The notes under the pieces are model-generated. The model was not told the DNA's origin. It saw only the letters and a list, made by a program, of their open reading frames with translations, and ran no database searches. A program made the position numbers and the translations under genes. Source: Candidatus Nanopelagicaceae bacterium (GTDB lineage Bacteria > Actinomycetota > Actinomycetes > Nanopelagicales > Nanopelagicaceae). From it: a stretch of 10,312 bases of DNA. Of the stretch, positions 1 to 7,059 are shown in pieces (within the stretch, counting starts at the first letter, position 1; the number at the start of each line of letters is the position of its first letter). The stretch lies in assembly GCA_947478965.1 (NCBI GenBank), contig CANJXW010000009.1, forward strand, positions 1 to 10,312. Reading direction: 5' to 3'.

Positions 1-1036
1 GACGATTTGAGAATGAAACTAGTGAGCGATCTAGATGTGGAGCGCTTGATTTTGCGACTTCAACACCATTAAGCCATACATCAATAACAAGGGGATCCAT
101 GTGCGCTTGCGCCGTACCAACCGCCGCAAGAACTCTTCCCCAGTTTGGATCTCCTCCAAAGATTGCACATTTTAAAAGATTATTGCGAGCACAAGCGCGT
201 GCGATTTCAACAGCATCGGCCTCGCTTGAGGCACCATTGACGGTAATCGAAACCGTCTTAGTCGAACCTTCGGCATCTGCGATGAGTTGGGCGCTGAGCG
301 ACTTGCATACTTGCATCAAGCTTTCTTCAAGGAGAAGTTCCGATAGTTGGACTCCAGATGAGCCCGATCCCATAAGGAGAACTGTGTCATTGGTTGAGGT
401 ACAACCATCTGAATCGATACGATTGAAAGTTCGACTTGTGACGCGTTCAAAAATCTCTTGAATATTCGTAGGGAGAATTGCATCAGTCATGACGACCGAG
501 AGCATTGTGGCTAGAGCCGGGGCAAGCATTCCTGCTCCTTTTGCAATTCCCGTAACAGTAATTCCATTATCGATGACTGTCGCCAACTTGGGAACGCTAT
601 CGGTTGTCATAATCGCACGAGAGACATCCTCGAGAGTATCAATGCGCATATTTTCAGAAATATCACCGAGGCCACTGATAATTTTATCCATGGGGAGTAA
701 CTCGCCGATGAGTCCTGTCGAACAGACCACAACCTCACCAGATGAAATCTTAAGTAGTTCGCCAACTTTCTCGGCGGTCGTATGAGTGTCTGCAAATCCT
801 GCAGGACCCGTGCACGCATTTGCGCCACCTGAATTGAGAACAACGGCTCGAACAATTCCACCTTGCGTTACTTGCCGGCTCCAGATCACAGGCGCTGCAA
901 CTACTTTATTTGTCGTATAGACAGCTGCCGCAGCAAAAATAGGCCCAGTATTTTCGATCACTGTCAGGTCTAGCGCTCCAGTACTTTTTAAACCGGCTGC
1001 GACTGCACCTGCTCTAAAGCCTTGGGGAAGATTCAT
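1..1036 (-). CDS. argJ: ArgJ, glutamate N-acetyltransferase (ornithine acetyltransferase), C-terminus cut by window edge
   Basis: ArgJ transfers the acetyl group from N-acetylornithine to glutamate, closing the cyclic arginine pathway; many members also use acetyl-CoA, which cannot be decided here. The frame is open from the ATG at 1036 to the left edge, giving 345 complete codons, so roughly the last 45-60 residues of a usual 390-400 residue protein are missing. Visible motifs are NSGGANACTG at residues 69-78, the oxyanion-hole STGLIG at 106-111, and KGAGMLAPALATML at 166-179. The last contains the Ala176-Thr177 self-cleavage site whose Thr becomes the N-terminal nucleophile of the beta chain. 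FNRIDSDGCTSTNDTV and FGGDPNWGR follow. The ATG overlaps the argC stop as ATGA, with GGAG seven bases upstream, so translation is probably coupled to argC. Identification is secure. Confidence 0.96.
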   Translation of the reverse strand, partial: MNLPQGFRAGAVAAGLKSTGALDLTVIENTGPIFAAAAVYTTNKVVAAPVIWSRQVTQGGIVRAVVLNSGGANACTGPAGFADTHTTAEKVGELLKISSGEVVVCSTGLIGELLPMDKIISGLGDISENMRIDTLEDVSRAIMTTDSVPKLATVIDNGITVTGIAKGAGMLAPALATMLSVVMTDAILPTNIQEIFERVTSRTFNRIDSDGCTSTNDTVLLMGSGSSGVQLSELLLEESLMQVCKSLSAQLIADAEGSTKTVSITVNGASSEADAVEIARACARNNLLKCAIFGGDPNWGRVLAAVGTAQAHMDPLVIDVWLNGVEVAKSSAPHLDRSLVSFSNR

Positions 1037-2052
1037 GCGCTGACTCCGTCACCTAAGAGACCAGTGGTTTCAGGAAAGCCGCAGATGAGATTGGCGTTTT
1101 GAATCGCCTGGCCTGCCGCACCTTTACCTAAGTTATCAAGAGCAACGGAGATAACAAGACGTTGCGTGCGCTGATCTACTGCCACTTGCATCGTTACATG
1201 ATTTGTTCCAGTTAAAGAACTTGTCTTTGGCATTTCACCTAGGGGCAAGACTGTAAGAAAAGGCTCATCTTTGTATGTTTCAACGTAGTGAGCATGCGCC
1301 TGCTCTGTTGTCATTTCCTTCGTAAGTTTGAGTGAGATTGTTGCCAAAATTCCTCGGGGCATAGGAGCAAGAATTGGCGTAAAGAGAATTGCAACATCGC
1401 AGCCAGTAGCAGATGAAAGCGCCTCTTCAATCTCTGGTGTGTGCTGATGGGCTCCCCCGAATTTATAGGATGTGAGTGAACCCATTACTTCGCTAGCGAT
1501 GAGATTAATTTTTGCGCTTCGCCCGGCCCCCGTTGTACCCGATGCCGCAACGACAACAACGTCACCCAAGTCGGCGAAGGATGAAGATGGTGCTGTACCA
1601 AGTGCGATCGCAGTCGCATAACAACCTGGATTTGCGATGCGAGAACTTGCAATAATTTGCGACCTTTTACCCGGAAGTTCAGGCGCTCCATATGTCCAGG
1701 TACCGGCATGATCGCCGCCATAATATTTCGCCCAAGATTGTTCACTTGCTAGGCGGTAATCTGCGCCAAGATCAACGATCTTTGTTTGGGGGTTTAGCTG
1801 CGCGATCACTTTTGCAGATTCGCCATGTGGCAGAGCTAGAAATACAAGGTCACAGTCTGCAAACTCAGCTGGGTTGTAGGCGCTAAAGGCCTGTCCTGAA
1901 TAAGAGATGAGGGATGGGTGAATGGAAGTAATCTGCTCCCCCGCACTTGAATGTGCGGTAATCACGCTCGGCTTGAAATGTGGATGCAACGCAAGATAGC
2001 GAAGCAGCTCTCCTCCTGCATAGCCACTAGCCCCGACGACACCAATTTTCAT
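1033..2052 (-). CDS. argC: ArgC, N-acetyl-gamma-glutamyl-phosphate reductase
   Basis: ArgC catalyses the NADPH-dependent reduction of N-acetyl-glutamyl phosphate to the semialdehyde, the third step of arginine synthesis. From the chosen start the protein has 339 residues, normal for the family. It opens with the Rossmann dinucleotide loop GASGYAG (7-13), has the catalytic cysteine in ANPGCYAT (Cys144), and has the HQHTPEIE active-site histidine motif at 202-209. An ATG seven codons upstream (2073) is in frame. I prefer 2052 because the conserved family start MKIGVVGASG begins there, because a -10 hexamer TATCCT sits six bases before it, and because the upstream ATG lies inside the operator. 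argC follows pheT at a short distance but has its own promoter, and it overlaps argJ by four bases. Confidence 0.95.
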   Translation of the reverse strand: MKIGVVGASGYAGGELLRYLALHPHFKPSVITAHSSAGEQITSIHPSLISYSGQAFSAYNPAEFADCDLVFLALPHGESAKVIAQLNPQTKIVDLGADYRLASEQSWAKYYGGDHAGTWTYGAPELPGKRSQIIASSRIANPGCYATAIALGTAPSSSFADLGDVVVVAASGTTGAGRSAKINLIASEVMGSLTSYKFGGAHQHTPEIEEALSSATGCDVAILFTPILAPMPRGILATISLKLTKEMTTEQAHAHYVETYKDEPFLTVLPLGEMPKTSSLTGTNHVTMQVAVDQRTQRLVISVALDNLGKGAAGQAIQNANLICGFPETTGLLGDGVSA

Positions 2053-2058
2053 ACCATG

Positions 2059-2087
2059 AGGATATCTGAGCATTTATATTTATGCAA
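2059..2087 (-). promoter_or_regulatory. argC promoter, leaderless
   Basis: On the minus strand, TTGCAT (2087-2082) is followed after exactly 17 bases by TATCCT (2064-2059), then six bases to the ATG at 2052. This spacing suits a sigma-70-type promoter whose transcript starts at or next to the A of the ATG. The -35 lies inside the ARG-box-like palindrome, so ArgR binding would block RNA polymerase. The call rests on sequence pattern only. Confidence 0.6.
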
Positions 2088-2108
2088 GGCTATGCATAAA
2101 TATCCATA
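2071..2108. promoter_or_regulatory. Tandem ARG-box-like operator (ArgR site) with an 11-bp perfect inverted repeat
   Basis: A perfect 11-base inverted repeat, ATATTTATGCA (2076-2086) and TGCATAAATAT (2093-2103), is separated by six bases. It can be read as two 18-bp boxes, 2071-2088 and 2091-2108, with a 2-bp gap. The second box, taTGCATaaatATCCAta, follows the geometry of the known ArgR consensus wnTGAATwwwwATTCAnw with two mismatches. The first box has one good half (ATGCA) and one poor half. Paired boxes 2-3 bp apart are the known layout for hexameric ArgR, and TGCAT-type half-sites are familiar from actinobacteria. The position over the -35 of argC supports repression by arginine. The argR gene itself is not in the window. 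Confidence 0.7.
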
Positions 2109-2113
2109 TGGGA

Positions 2114-4570
2114 TCAATTAGTGCGAAGAAATGCTCCTGTGGCTTTCTCTGCGCATACGACTGCGCTCTCGCGCATGGCAGAGACTTCAGCTCCTGTGAG
2201 AGTTCGGTCTGGCGCTCTAAAGGTCAGAGTAAATGCGAGTGAAATTTTGCCATCACCAATTTTGTCGTAGCGATCAAAGAGAGTCACTGACTCAAGGAGA
2301 TCACCAGCCCCTTCTCGAAGTGCTGATTCAACCTCTTGAGCTGTGACACTTGCATCTACAACAAGAGCTACATCCTGAACCGCAGCGGGCATTGTTCCAA
2401 CTCGAGTCGGCTTCACGATCTGCGAATCTGGGAGCGCGCTTAACCCAACTGCAAAGGCAACACTTCGCTCGGGAAGTCCGTATCGCTCGATAATCTTTGG
2501 ATGAATTTCACCTGCATGCGCAACGGCTTTTCCATCAACGATGAGTTCAGCGCATCGACCTGGATGCCATGGCGCAAAATCAGAGCGTGTGATACTCCAC
2601 TCTAGATTACATAGTTCGAGAATATCTTGCGCATAAGCAATGGCATCTTGCCATGTATAGGCACGCGCCTTGCCCTGCCAATCTTCGCTCTCAGTCTTAC
2701 CGACAAGAAGGCCTGCTACATGGAAAGCTTGCGGAGGAACGCTCGCGTACATTTCATCAATAATCTTCTGCTCGGGACGCTTGCCTAATTGAGGTGATAT
2801 TGCAGGGACTAATTTTTGAGAACTACGAAATATCGAACCCATTTCAAAGATGGCAAAGTCTTTCGCGCCACGACTAATATTTCGAGCAGCAACTTCAATG
2901 AGCCCCGGCACTAAATGAACGCGAAGAAGCGGAACCTCCTCGGACATAGGGTTTGCAATTCGATATGTGGATGCACGATCACCGAGAAAACCCATCGCAT
3001 CGATGGTCTCTTGATTCGTAAAGGGGAAAGTCTGAACTTCAGCCAGACCACGTGCTGCCAGCATTGAGGCAATTGCCCGACGACGCTTTTGTGTAGGCGT
3101 CAAGGTTGCATGGATAGGACGAGGTGGAAGCATCGATGGAATTTTGTCGTAACCAATCATGCGAGCTACTTCTTCTGCAAGATCTGCAGGTGTCACTAGA
3201 TCGAACCTCCAGGAGGCAGGCGTAATCGTGAAGCTCTTTTCATCGACGATGCAGCCAATAGTCCGAAGTACCCCAGCGATAGACGAAGCAGAGATTTCGA
3301 ATCCTAGAAGACGTGAAATATAAGTTGGATCAAGTGCGATGGAGGGTAATTGCGTTGGAGCTCCATCAACGGCCGTTGAAACATGTACTGCGCTGCTGTG
3401 GGAGATAAGTAGCTGGACAGCGCGAGCGGAGGCATATTGCGCAAGTTCTTGATCAACATTTCGCTCAAGGCGTCTCGATGCTTCCGATGAAAGCTTATGG
3501 CGCCGCGAATTCTTTGCGATACACACAGGGTTGAAGTGAACAGCTTCAATTGCGATATCAGTAGTTGTTTCACTTATCTCTGAAGAGAGTCCACCCATTG
3601 TTCCGGCAAGGGCTAGAGGCTCCTTGTCATCCCAAACCATGAGATCGTCAGGATCAAGAGTCCGAATTTGGTTATCGAGAGTTGTAAATTTTGTTGTTTT
3701 GCCCGCGCGGGCAATGGTGAGCCCTCCAACTATCTTCGCCTTATCAAAAGCATGCAGAGGTTGGCCAAGTTCAAGCATCACATAGTTGGTTACATCGACA
3801 ACAAGGGAGATGGAACGCATTCCCATCTTCTCGATACGCCTGCGCATCCACATAGGAGTTTTAGCGGAGGCATCAAAGTGAGAGAGTGTTCGAAGGTAGA
3901 AGACAGATGCAAGATCTGGAGCGGCGATCTTTGCTGAAACGCCTTTTCCTGTCTCCTCAAAAGTGACATCACGTAGCGCATCGACTGGATCGGTAAAGGT
4001 GAGATTGAGTGCGCCTGCAATCTCGCGAGCTACTCCCCTGATGCTGAGCGCATATCCACGATCGGGATTTACTGCAATATCAAAGATCGTGTCATAGATG
4101 TCGAGGAAGACAAGTGCATCGCTGCCGATTTCGACATCGCCTTCTGCGAAAGTCATAATGCCTGAATGGTCTTCGCCAAGGCCAAGTTCACGCGCAGAAC
4201 AAATCATTCCATTTGATGTCTTTCCATAGGTCTCGCGCGCTGCAATCGTAAAATCTCCAGGCAGGATTGCACCAGGGAGAGCAACCACAACGAGATCACC
4301 AAGAACGAAATTTGTCGCGCCGCAGATGACATAACGAGTTTCTTTCTCGCCACAATCCAAACCAACATAGCGAATAGGTTTCTTAAATTCTGTAATCTCT
4401 TCAATGGTAAGAACTTTGCCGAAGGTAAGTGGTCCCGTAAGCCCAAGACCTTCTTCGATCACATCTTCTACTTCAAAGCCAACTCGAATGAGCGCCTCTG
4501 CAATATCTGATGAGGTGAGCGTCGATGGAATCTCAACGAATTCATGGAGCCACGATAAAGGAGCGCGCAT
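2114..4570 (-). CDS. pheT: Phenylalanyl-tRNA synthetase beta subunit
   Basis: PheT is the large subunit of the alpha2-beta2 enzyme that charges tRNA-Phe; it binds tRNA and carries the editing site for mischarged tyrosine. The 818 residues are full length for the bacterial form. The order of domains is the start MRAPLSWLHEFV, an EMAP-like OB-fold tRNA-binding domain (about 43-155), and the B3/B4 editing region (about 215-395, with LGQPLHAFD at 268-276 and HKLSSEASRRLERNVD at 358-373). Next come B5 (about 410-480, ending SWRFDLVTPADLAEEVARMIGYDKIP), a class II-like catalytic fold without activity (about 490-690), and the C-terminal FDX-ACB anticodon-binding domain (about 722-818). Its ATG shares one base with the pheS stop (TAATG), which implies coupled translation and equal subunit output. 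Confidence 0.97.
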   Translation of the reverse strand: MRAPLSWLHEFVEIPSTLTSSDIAEALIRVGFEVEDVIEEGLGLTGPLTFGKVLTIEEITEFKKPIRYVGLDCGEKETRYVICGATNFVLGDLVVVALPGAILPGDFTIAARETYGKTSNGMICSARELGLGEDHSGIMTFAEGDVEIGSDALVFLDIYDTIFDIAVNPDRGYALSIRGVAREIAGALNLTFTDPVDALRDVTFEETGKGVSAKIAAPDLASVFYLRTLSHFDASAKTPMWMRRRIEKMGMRSISLVVDVTNYVMLELGQPLHAFDKAKIVGGLTIARAGKTTKFTTLDNQIRTLDPDDLMVWDDKEPLALAGTMGGLSSEISETTTDIAIEAVHFNPVCIAKNSRRHKLSSEASRRLERNVDQELAQYASARAVQLLISHSSAVHVSTAVDGAPTQLPSIALDPTYISRLLGFEISASSIAGVLRTIGCIVDEKSFTITPASWRFDLVTPADLAEEVARMIGYDKIPSMLPPRPIHATLTPTQKRRRAIASMLAARGLAEVQTFPFTNQETIDAMGFLGDRASTYRIANPMSEEVPLLRVHLVPGLIEVAARNISRGAKDFAIFEMGSIFRSSQKLVPAISPQLGKRPEQKIIDEMYASVPPQAFHVAGLLVGKTESEDWQGKARAYTWQDAIAYAQDILELCNLEWSITRSDFAPWHPGRCAELIVDGKAVAHAGEIHPKIIERYGLPERSVAFAVGLSALPDSQIVKPTRVGTMPAAVQDVALVVDASVTAQEVESALREGAGDLLESVTLFDRYDKIGDGKISLAFTLTFRAPDRTLTGAEVSAMRESAVVCAEKATGAFLRTN

Positions 4571-5577
4571 TAGAGACCGATTCCAAATTGACGAGTAAAG
4601 CGTAGGTCGCCTTCAACAATGTCGTGCATATCTGTGATGTTATGGCGGACCATGAGGGTTCGCTCGAGTCCCATACCGAATGCAAAACCACTGTAAACCG
4701 CAGTGTCGATTCCGCAATTAGCTAAGACCTTCTCATTGACCATTCCGCAGCCGCCCCATTCGATCCATCGTCCATTGAAGTAGATATCTACTTCTGCGCT
4801 TGGTTCGGTGAAAGGAAAGAAGGAAGGGCGAAGTCGCGTTGTGACATCGGGACCAAACATCGCCTGGGCAAAGTTATCGAGCGTTCCCTTGAGGTGAGCC
4901 ATAGTGATTCCCTTGTCGACGACAAGGCCTTCTACCTGGTGAAAGACGGGGCTGTGGGTTGCATCAAGTTCATCTGCTCTAAATGTTCGGCCTGGACAGA
5001 TCATATAAATGGGCGGCTTATTCTCAAGCATCGATCGAATCTGCACTGGTGAAGTCTGCGTACGAAGAACCATTCCAGAATCAACGGGCTCGATGTAGAA
5101 AGTATCTTGCATAGTGCGAGCAGGGTGATCAGCTGGAATGTTGAGAGCATCAAAATTTAGCCAACCAGATTCGAGCTCTGGACCCTCTTCAACGCGATAT
5201 CCCTGTTCTATGAAGAAGTCGCTGATTTCATTTTTGATAATTGTGATGGGGTGCAGCCCACCTCGGTGAGTGCGCTTAACCGGCAAGGTTATATCGACAA
5301 CTTCTTCGAGAAGAACTTTCTTATCCCGCTCTGCTTCAAGGCGCGCTGTGGCCGATGCGAGAGCAGATGTAATTGATTCCTTAGCTTGTCCAATGAGCTT
5401 GCCTGCGCTTGCCTTCTCATCGGGCGAGAGAACTCCGAGCCCACGGCTTGCTAGGGCAATCGGTGACTTATCACCTGAGTGCGCAAGGCGTGCGATCTTT
5501 AACTGGTCGAGATCTAGCGCTGCAGAAAAAGCGTTGTTGGCATCCAAAACCCAGGTGCCGATCTCATCAAGATTCAT
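4570..5577 (-). CDS. pheS: Phenylalanyl-tRNA synthetase alpha subunit
   Basis: PheS is the catalytic subunit that activates phenylalanine with ATP and transfers it to tRNA-Phe. Its 335 residues are usual for bacteria. An N-terminal helical arm (about 1-90) rich in Ala, Lys and Glu, which in this family contacts tRNA, precedes the class II core. Motif 1 lies around HPARTMQDTFY (151-161), motif 2 is GRTFRADELDATHSPVFHQVEG (196-217), and motif 3 is GFAFGMGLERTL (297-308). The phenylalanine-pocket segment GFAFGMG is intact. There is no Shine-Dalgarno before the ATG at 5577, but a -10 hexamer lies seven bases upstream. pheST is therefore probably its own transcription unit as well as lying downstream of the infC operon. 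Confidence 0.97.
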   Translation of the reverse strand: MNLDEIGTWVLDANNAFSAALDLDQLKIARLAHSGDKSPIALASRGLGVLSPDEKASAGKLIGQAKESITSALASATARLEAERDKKVLLEEVVDITLPVKRTHRGGLHPITIIKNEISDFFIEQGYRVEEGPELESGWLNFDALNIPADHPARTMQDTFYIEPVDSGMVLRTQTSPVQIRSMLENKPPIYMICPGRTFRADELDATHSPVFHQVEGLVVDKGITMAHLKGTLDNFAQAMFGPDVTTRLRPSFFPFTEPSAEVDIYFNGRWIEWGGCGMVNEKVLANCGIDTAVYSGFAFGMGLERTLMVRHNITDMHDIVEGDLRFTRQFGIGL

Positions 5578-5584
5578 GTGCGAG

Positions 5585-5590
5585 AGTCTA
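5585..5590 (-). promoter_or_regulatory. pheS -10 element, leaderless start
   Basis: The minus strand reads TAGACT, then seven bases, then the pheS ATG. This puts the expected transcription start at the A of the ATG. No good -35 is visible 16-18 bases upstream. A short direct repeat TCACCTCA occurs twice, 12 bases apart, just upstream of the hexamer. Confidence 0.45.
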
Positions 5591-5620
5591 GCCTGAGGTG
5601 ATTATGAGGTGAGGGATATT

Positions 5621-5653
5621 TCAATTGTGAGAAAGATAAAACATCACAATTGA
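5621..5653 (-). repeat. Inverted repeat (stem-loop) over the stop codon of the RNA methyltransferase gene
   Basis: TCAATTGTGA (5653-5644 on the minus strand) is followed by a 13-base T-rich loop and its perfect complement TCACAATTGA (5630-5621), whose last three bases are the stop codon. The stem is ten pairs but mostly A-T. The bases after it (AATATCCC) are not a T tract, so a classical intrinsic terminator is not supported. It may protect the 3' end of the mRNA, pause transcription before the pheS promoter, or bind a dimeric protein. Confidence 0.55.
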
Positions 5654-6400
5654 TGCTGCTGCAGAGAGATTAAGGCTCTCGGCGCTGCCTTTCATAGGAA
5701 TCTGAACCTGTTTTACATCATCTGAGATGTAGGCATCAATCCCTCGAGCTTCATTGCCAAAGATAGCAATGCAATCTCCTTCGATTTTAAGATCGAGCAG
5801 AGAAACCTCGCCCTTGGCGGTGAGTGCAATCTTTGTTGCCGTAGGGAAATGATCAGTGAGCTCTTGCAAGGAGATTCCGGTGTAGAGCGGCACATGCCAG
5901 AGGGAACCTGCGGTAGCACGAACAACCTTAGGGGAATACATATCGACGCTACCTGGTGATGCAATAACTGCATCGATTCCCATAGCATCAGCGGAGCGAA
6001 GAATAGTTCCTGCATTTCCAGGATCTTGAATCTCATGAAGATAAATAAATCGTGACGTGCCTGTTGATGTGAGATCTGAAAATGCAGCATCGTCGAGGGA
6101 ACAAATACTAATAATCCCTTGTGGTGTAATTGTTGAGGACATGGCGCTCATAACCGGTTCGCTCACATCAACGACATCGATAGATGAAATATCAAGACCA
6201 GCTGCTTCTATGCGTGTGCGTCCACTTTGAGTTAAGTACATCGTTTCAAGTGTTGGGCCCTTCTTGGAAGTGAGGGCTTCACGCGCACACTGAAGTCCTT
6301 CAGCGATAAAGAGTCCGTGTTCTTTTCTCTCTTTATTGCCCCGAGATGAAATAAGAGCCTTCACCCGCGTTATATGCGGCGAGTGAAGGCTCTCAATCAT
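5621..6400 (-). CDS. SpoU/TrmH (SPOUT) family RNA 2'-O-methyltransferase, probably 23S rRNA
   Basis: Enzymes of this family use S-adenosylmethionine to methylate a ribose 2'-OH in rRNA or tRNA and form dimers through a knotted fold. The 259 residues comprise an N-terminal L30e-like substrate-binding domain (about 1-100, with the typical opening SLHSPHITRVKAL) and a C-terminal SPOUT domain. Motif 1 is IQDPGNAGTILRSADAMG (124-141, Asn129 and Arg135). Motif 2 is IFGNEARGI (213-221, Glu217). Motif 3 is IPMKGSAESLNLSAAASIV (234-252), the cofactor-binding knot. It starts 23 bases after rplT, consistent with co-transcription with ribosomal protein genes. Neither a Shine-Dalgarno nor a -10 hexamer precedes the ATG, and a long stem-loop covers codons 3-16. 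The exact target nucleotide cannot be told from sequence. Confidence 0.9.
   Translation of the reverse strand: MIESLHSPHITRVKALISSRGNKERKEHGLFIAEGLQCAREALTSKKGPTLETMYLTQSGRTRIEAAGLDISSIDVVDVSEPVMSAMSSTITPQGIISICSLDDAAFSDLTSTGTSRFIYLHEIQDPGNAGTILRSADAMGIDAVIASPGSVDMYSPKVVRATAGSLWHVPLYTGISLQELTDHFPTATKIALTAKGEVSLLDLKIEGDCIAIFGNEARGIDAYISDDVKQVQIPMKGSAESLNLSAAASIVMFYLSHN
6354..6393 (-). repeat. Long stem-loop within codons 3-16 of the RNA methyltransferase gene
   Basis: On the minus strand AGAGCCTTCAC (6393-6383) pairs perfectly with GTGAAGGCTCT (6364-6354). Inside it, CCGC (6379-6376) pairs with GCGG (6368-6365), leaving a 3-base bulge TCG (6382-6380) and a 7-base loop. The 15-pair stem starts seven bases after the A of the ATG. 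It is followed by TATTTCATC, a poor T tract. It could hinder translation initiation, act as a weak attenuator after rplT, or be a protein or RNA recognition site. Confidence 0.65.
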
Positions 6401-6423
6401 GGCGTTTTTTAGGTTTGAAGTGC

Positions 6424-6783
6424 TTAGGCAGAGACGAGGCTCTTGCGAGCAACTTCAACCAAAGTCTTAAATGCAGCAGCATCATTGACTGCAAGATCAG
6501 CAAGAACGCGGCGGTCAACTTCTACGCCGGCAGCCTTGAGGCCTTGAATCAAACGGTTATATGTCATTCCGTTTTCGCGTGATGCAGCGTTAATACGCTG
6601 AATCCAGAGACGACGGAAATCACCTTTCTTATCTTTACGGTCGTTGAATGCATAGACCATAGAGTGCGTAACTTGCTCTTTTGCCTTTGTGAAAAGACGT
6701 GAGCGTTGTCCGCGGTATCCGCTGGCACGCTCGAGGGTAGTGCGACGCTTCTTAGCGGCGTGAACTCCACGTTTTACTCTCAT
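6424..6783 (-). CDS. rplT: 50S ribosomal protein L20
   Basis: L20 is an early 23S rRNA-binding protein needed for assembly of the large subunit. The 119 residues match the family length and pattern: a basic N-terminal extension [15 protein letters not shown] with a long charged helix (about 1-60, [17 protein letters not shown]), then the globular RNA-binding part with [24 protein letters not shown] and the C-terminal [19 protein letters not shown]. It follows rpmI by 15 bases, in which the AGGGA that begins in the rpmI stop codon may serve as a ribosome-binding site. In other bacteria L20 represses the infC-rpmI-rplT operon by binding its leader or mRNA. Whether that holds here is unknown. 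Confidence 0.97.
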   Translation of the reverse strand: MRVKRGVHAAKKRRTTLERASGYRGQRSRLFTKAKEQVTHSMVYAFNDRKDKKGDFRRLWIQRINAASRENGMTYNRLIQGLKAAGVEVDRRVLADLAVNDAAAFKTLVEVARKSLVSA

Positions 6784-6798
6784 TTAATTCACGGTCCC

Positions 6799-6996
6799 TT
6801 ACTTGAGGCCAAGCATGCGCTTGGCTGTCATTGTGACGGTTGGCTTGGCTGACTGTTCTGTACTCAAACGACGAGTAACACGTGATGACTTGCGCTCCAA
6901 AAGGTGGCGCTTACCTGCACGCTCGTGCATGATCTTTCCTGTACCTGTGACGCGGAAGGTCTTCTTCGCTCCACTGTGGGTCTTCATCTTTGGCAT
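6799..6996 (-). CDS. rpmI: 50S ribosomal protein L35
   Basis: L35 is a small basic large-subunit protein. The 65 residues begin [22 protein letters not shown], the family signature, continue with the conserved [16 protein letters not shown], and end TAKRMLGLK. The length is normal. A strong Shine-Dalgarno AGGAGA lies six bases before the ATG at 6996. It sits between infC and rplT, the standard order of this operon. The 63 bases between infC and rpmI hold no terminator that I can see. Confidence 0.97.
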   Translation of the reverse strand: MPKMKTHSGAKKTFRVTGTGKIMHERAGKRHLLERKSSRVTRRLSTEQSAKPTVTMTAKRMLGLK

Positions 6997-7059
6997 TTGC
7001 TTCTCCTGTTACTTCGTCGTTTTGTTCTTCATTAAATTTATGTACTGCGGTTCTTGCTT

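Noticed and set aside
99..785. Two plus-strand open frames opposite argJ
   Set aside because: They are antisense to conserved ArgJ sequence including its catalytic motif, and show no recognisable domains or ribosome-binding sites.
2053..2073. argC start at the upstream ATG (2073)
   Set aside because: It adds seven non-conserved residues, lies within the ARG-box palindrome, and lacks both a Shine-Dalgarno and a properly spaced -10.
5621..5653. CRP/FNR-type binding site from TTGTGA...TCACAA
   Set aside because: The half-sites are 13 or more bases apart, far from the 6-base spacing of CRP sites; a stem-loop reading is simpler.
7011..7034. Tiny minus-strand frame (ATG, six more codons, stop) between infC and rpmI
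   Set aside because: It has seven codons and no ribosome-binding site; nothing suggests an attenuating leader peptide, and no adjacent terminator is visible.
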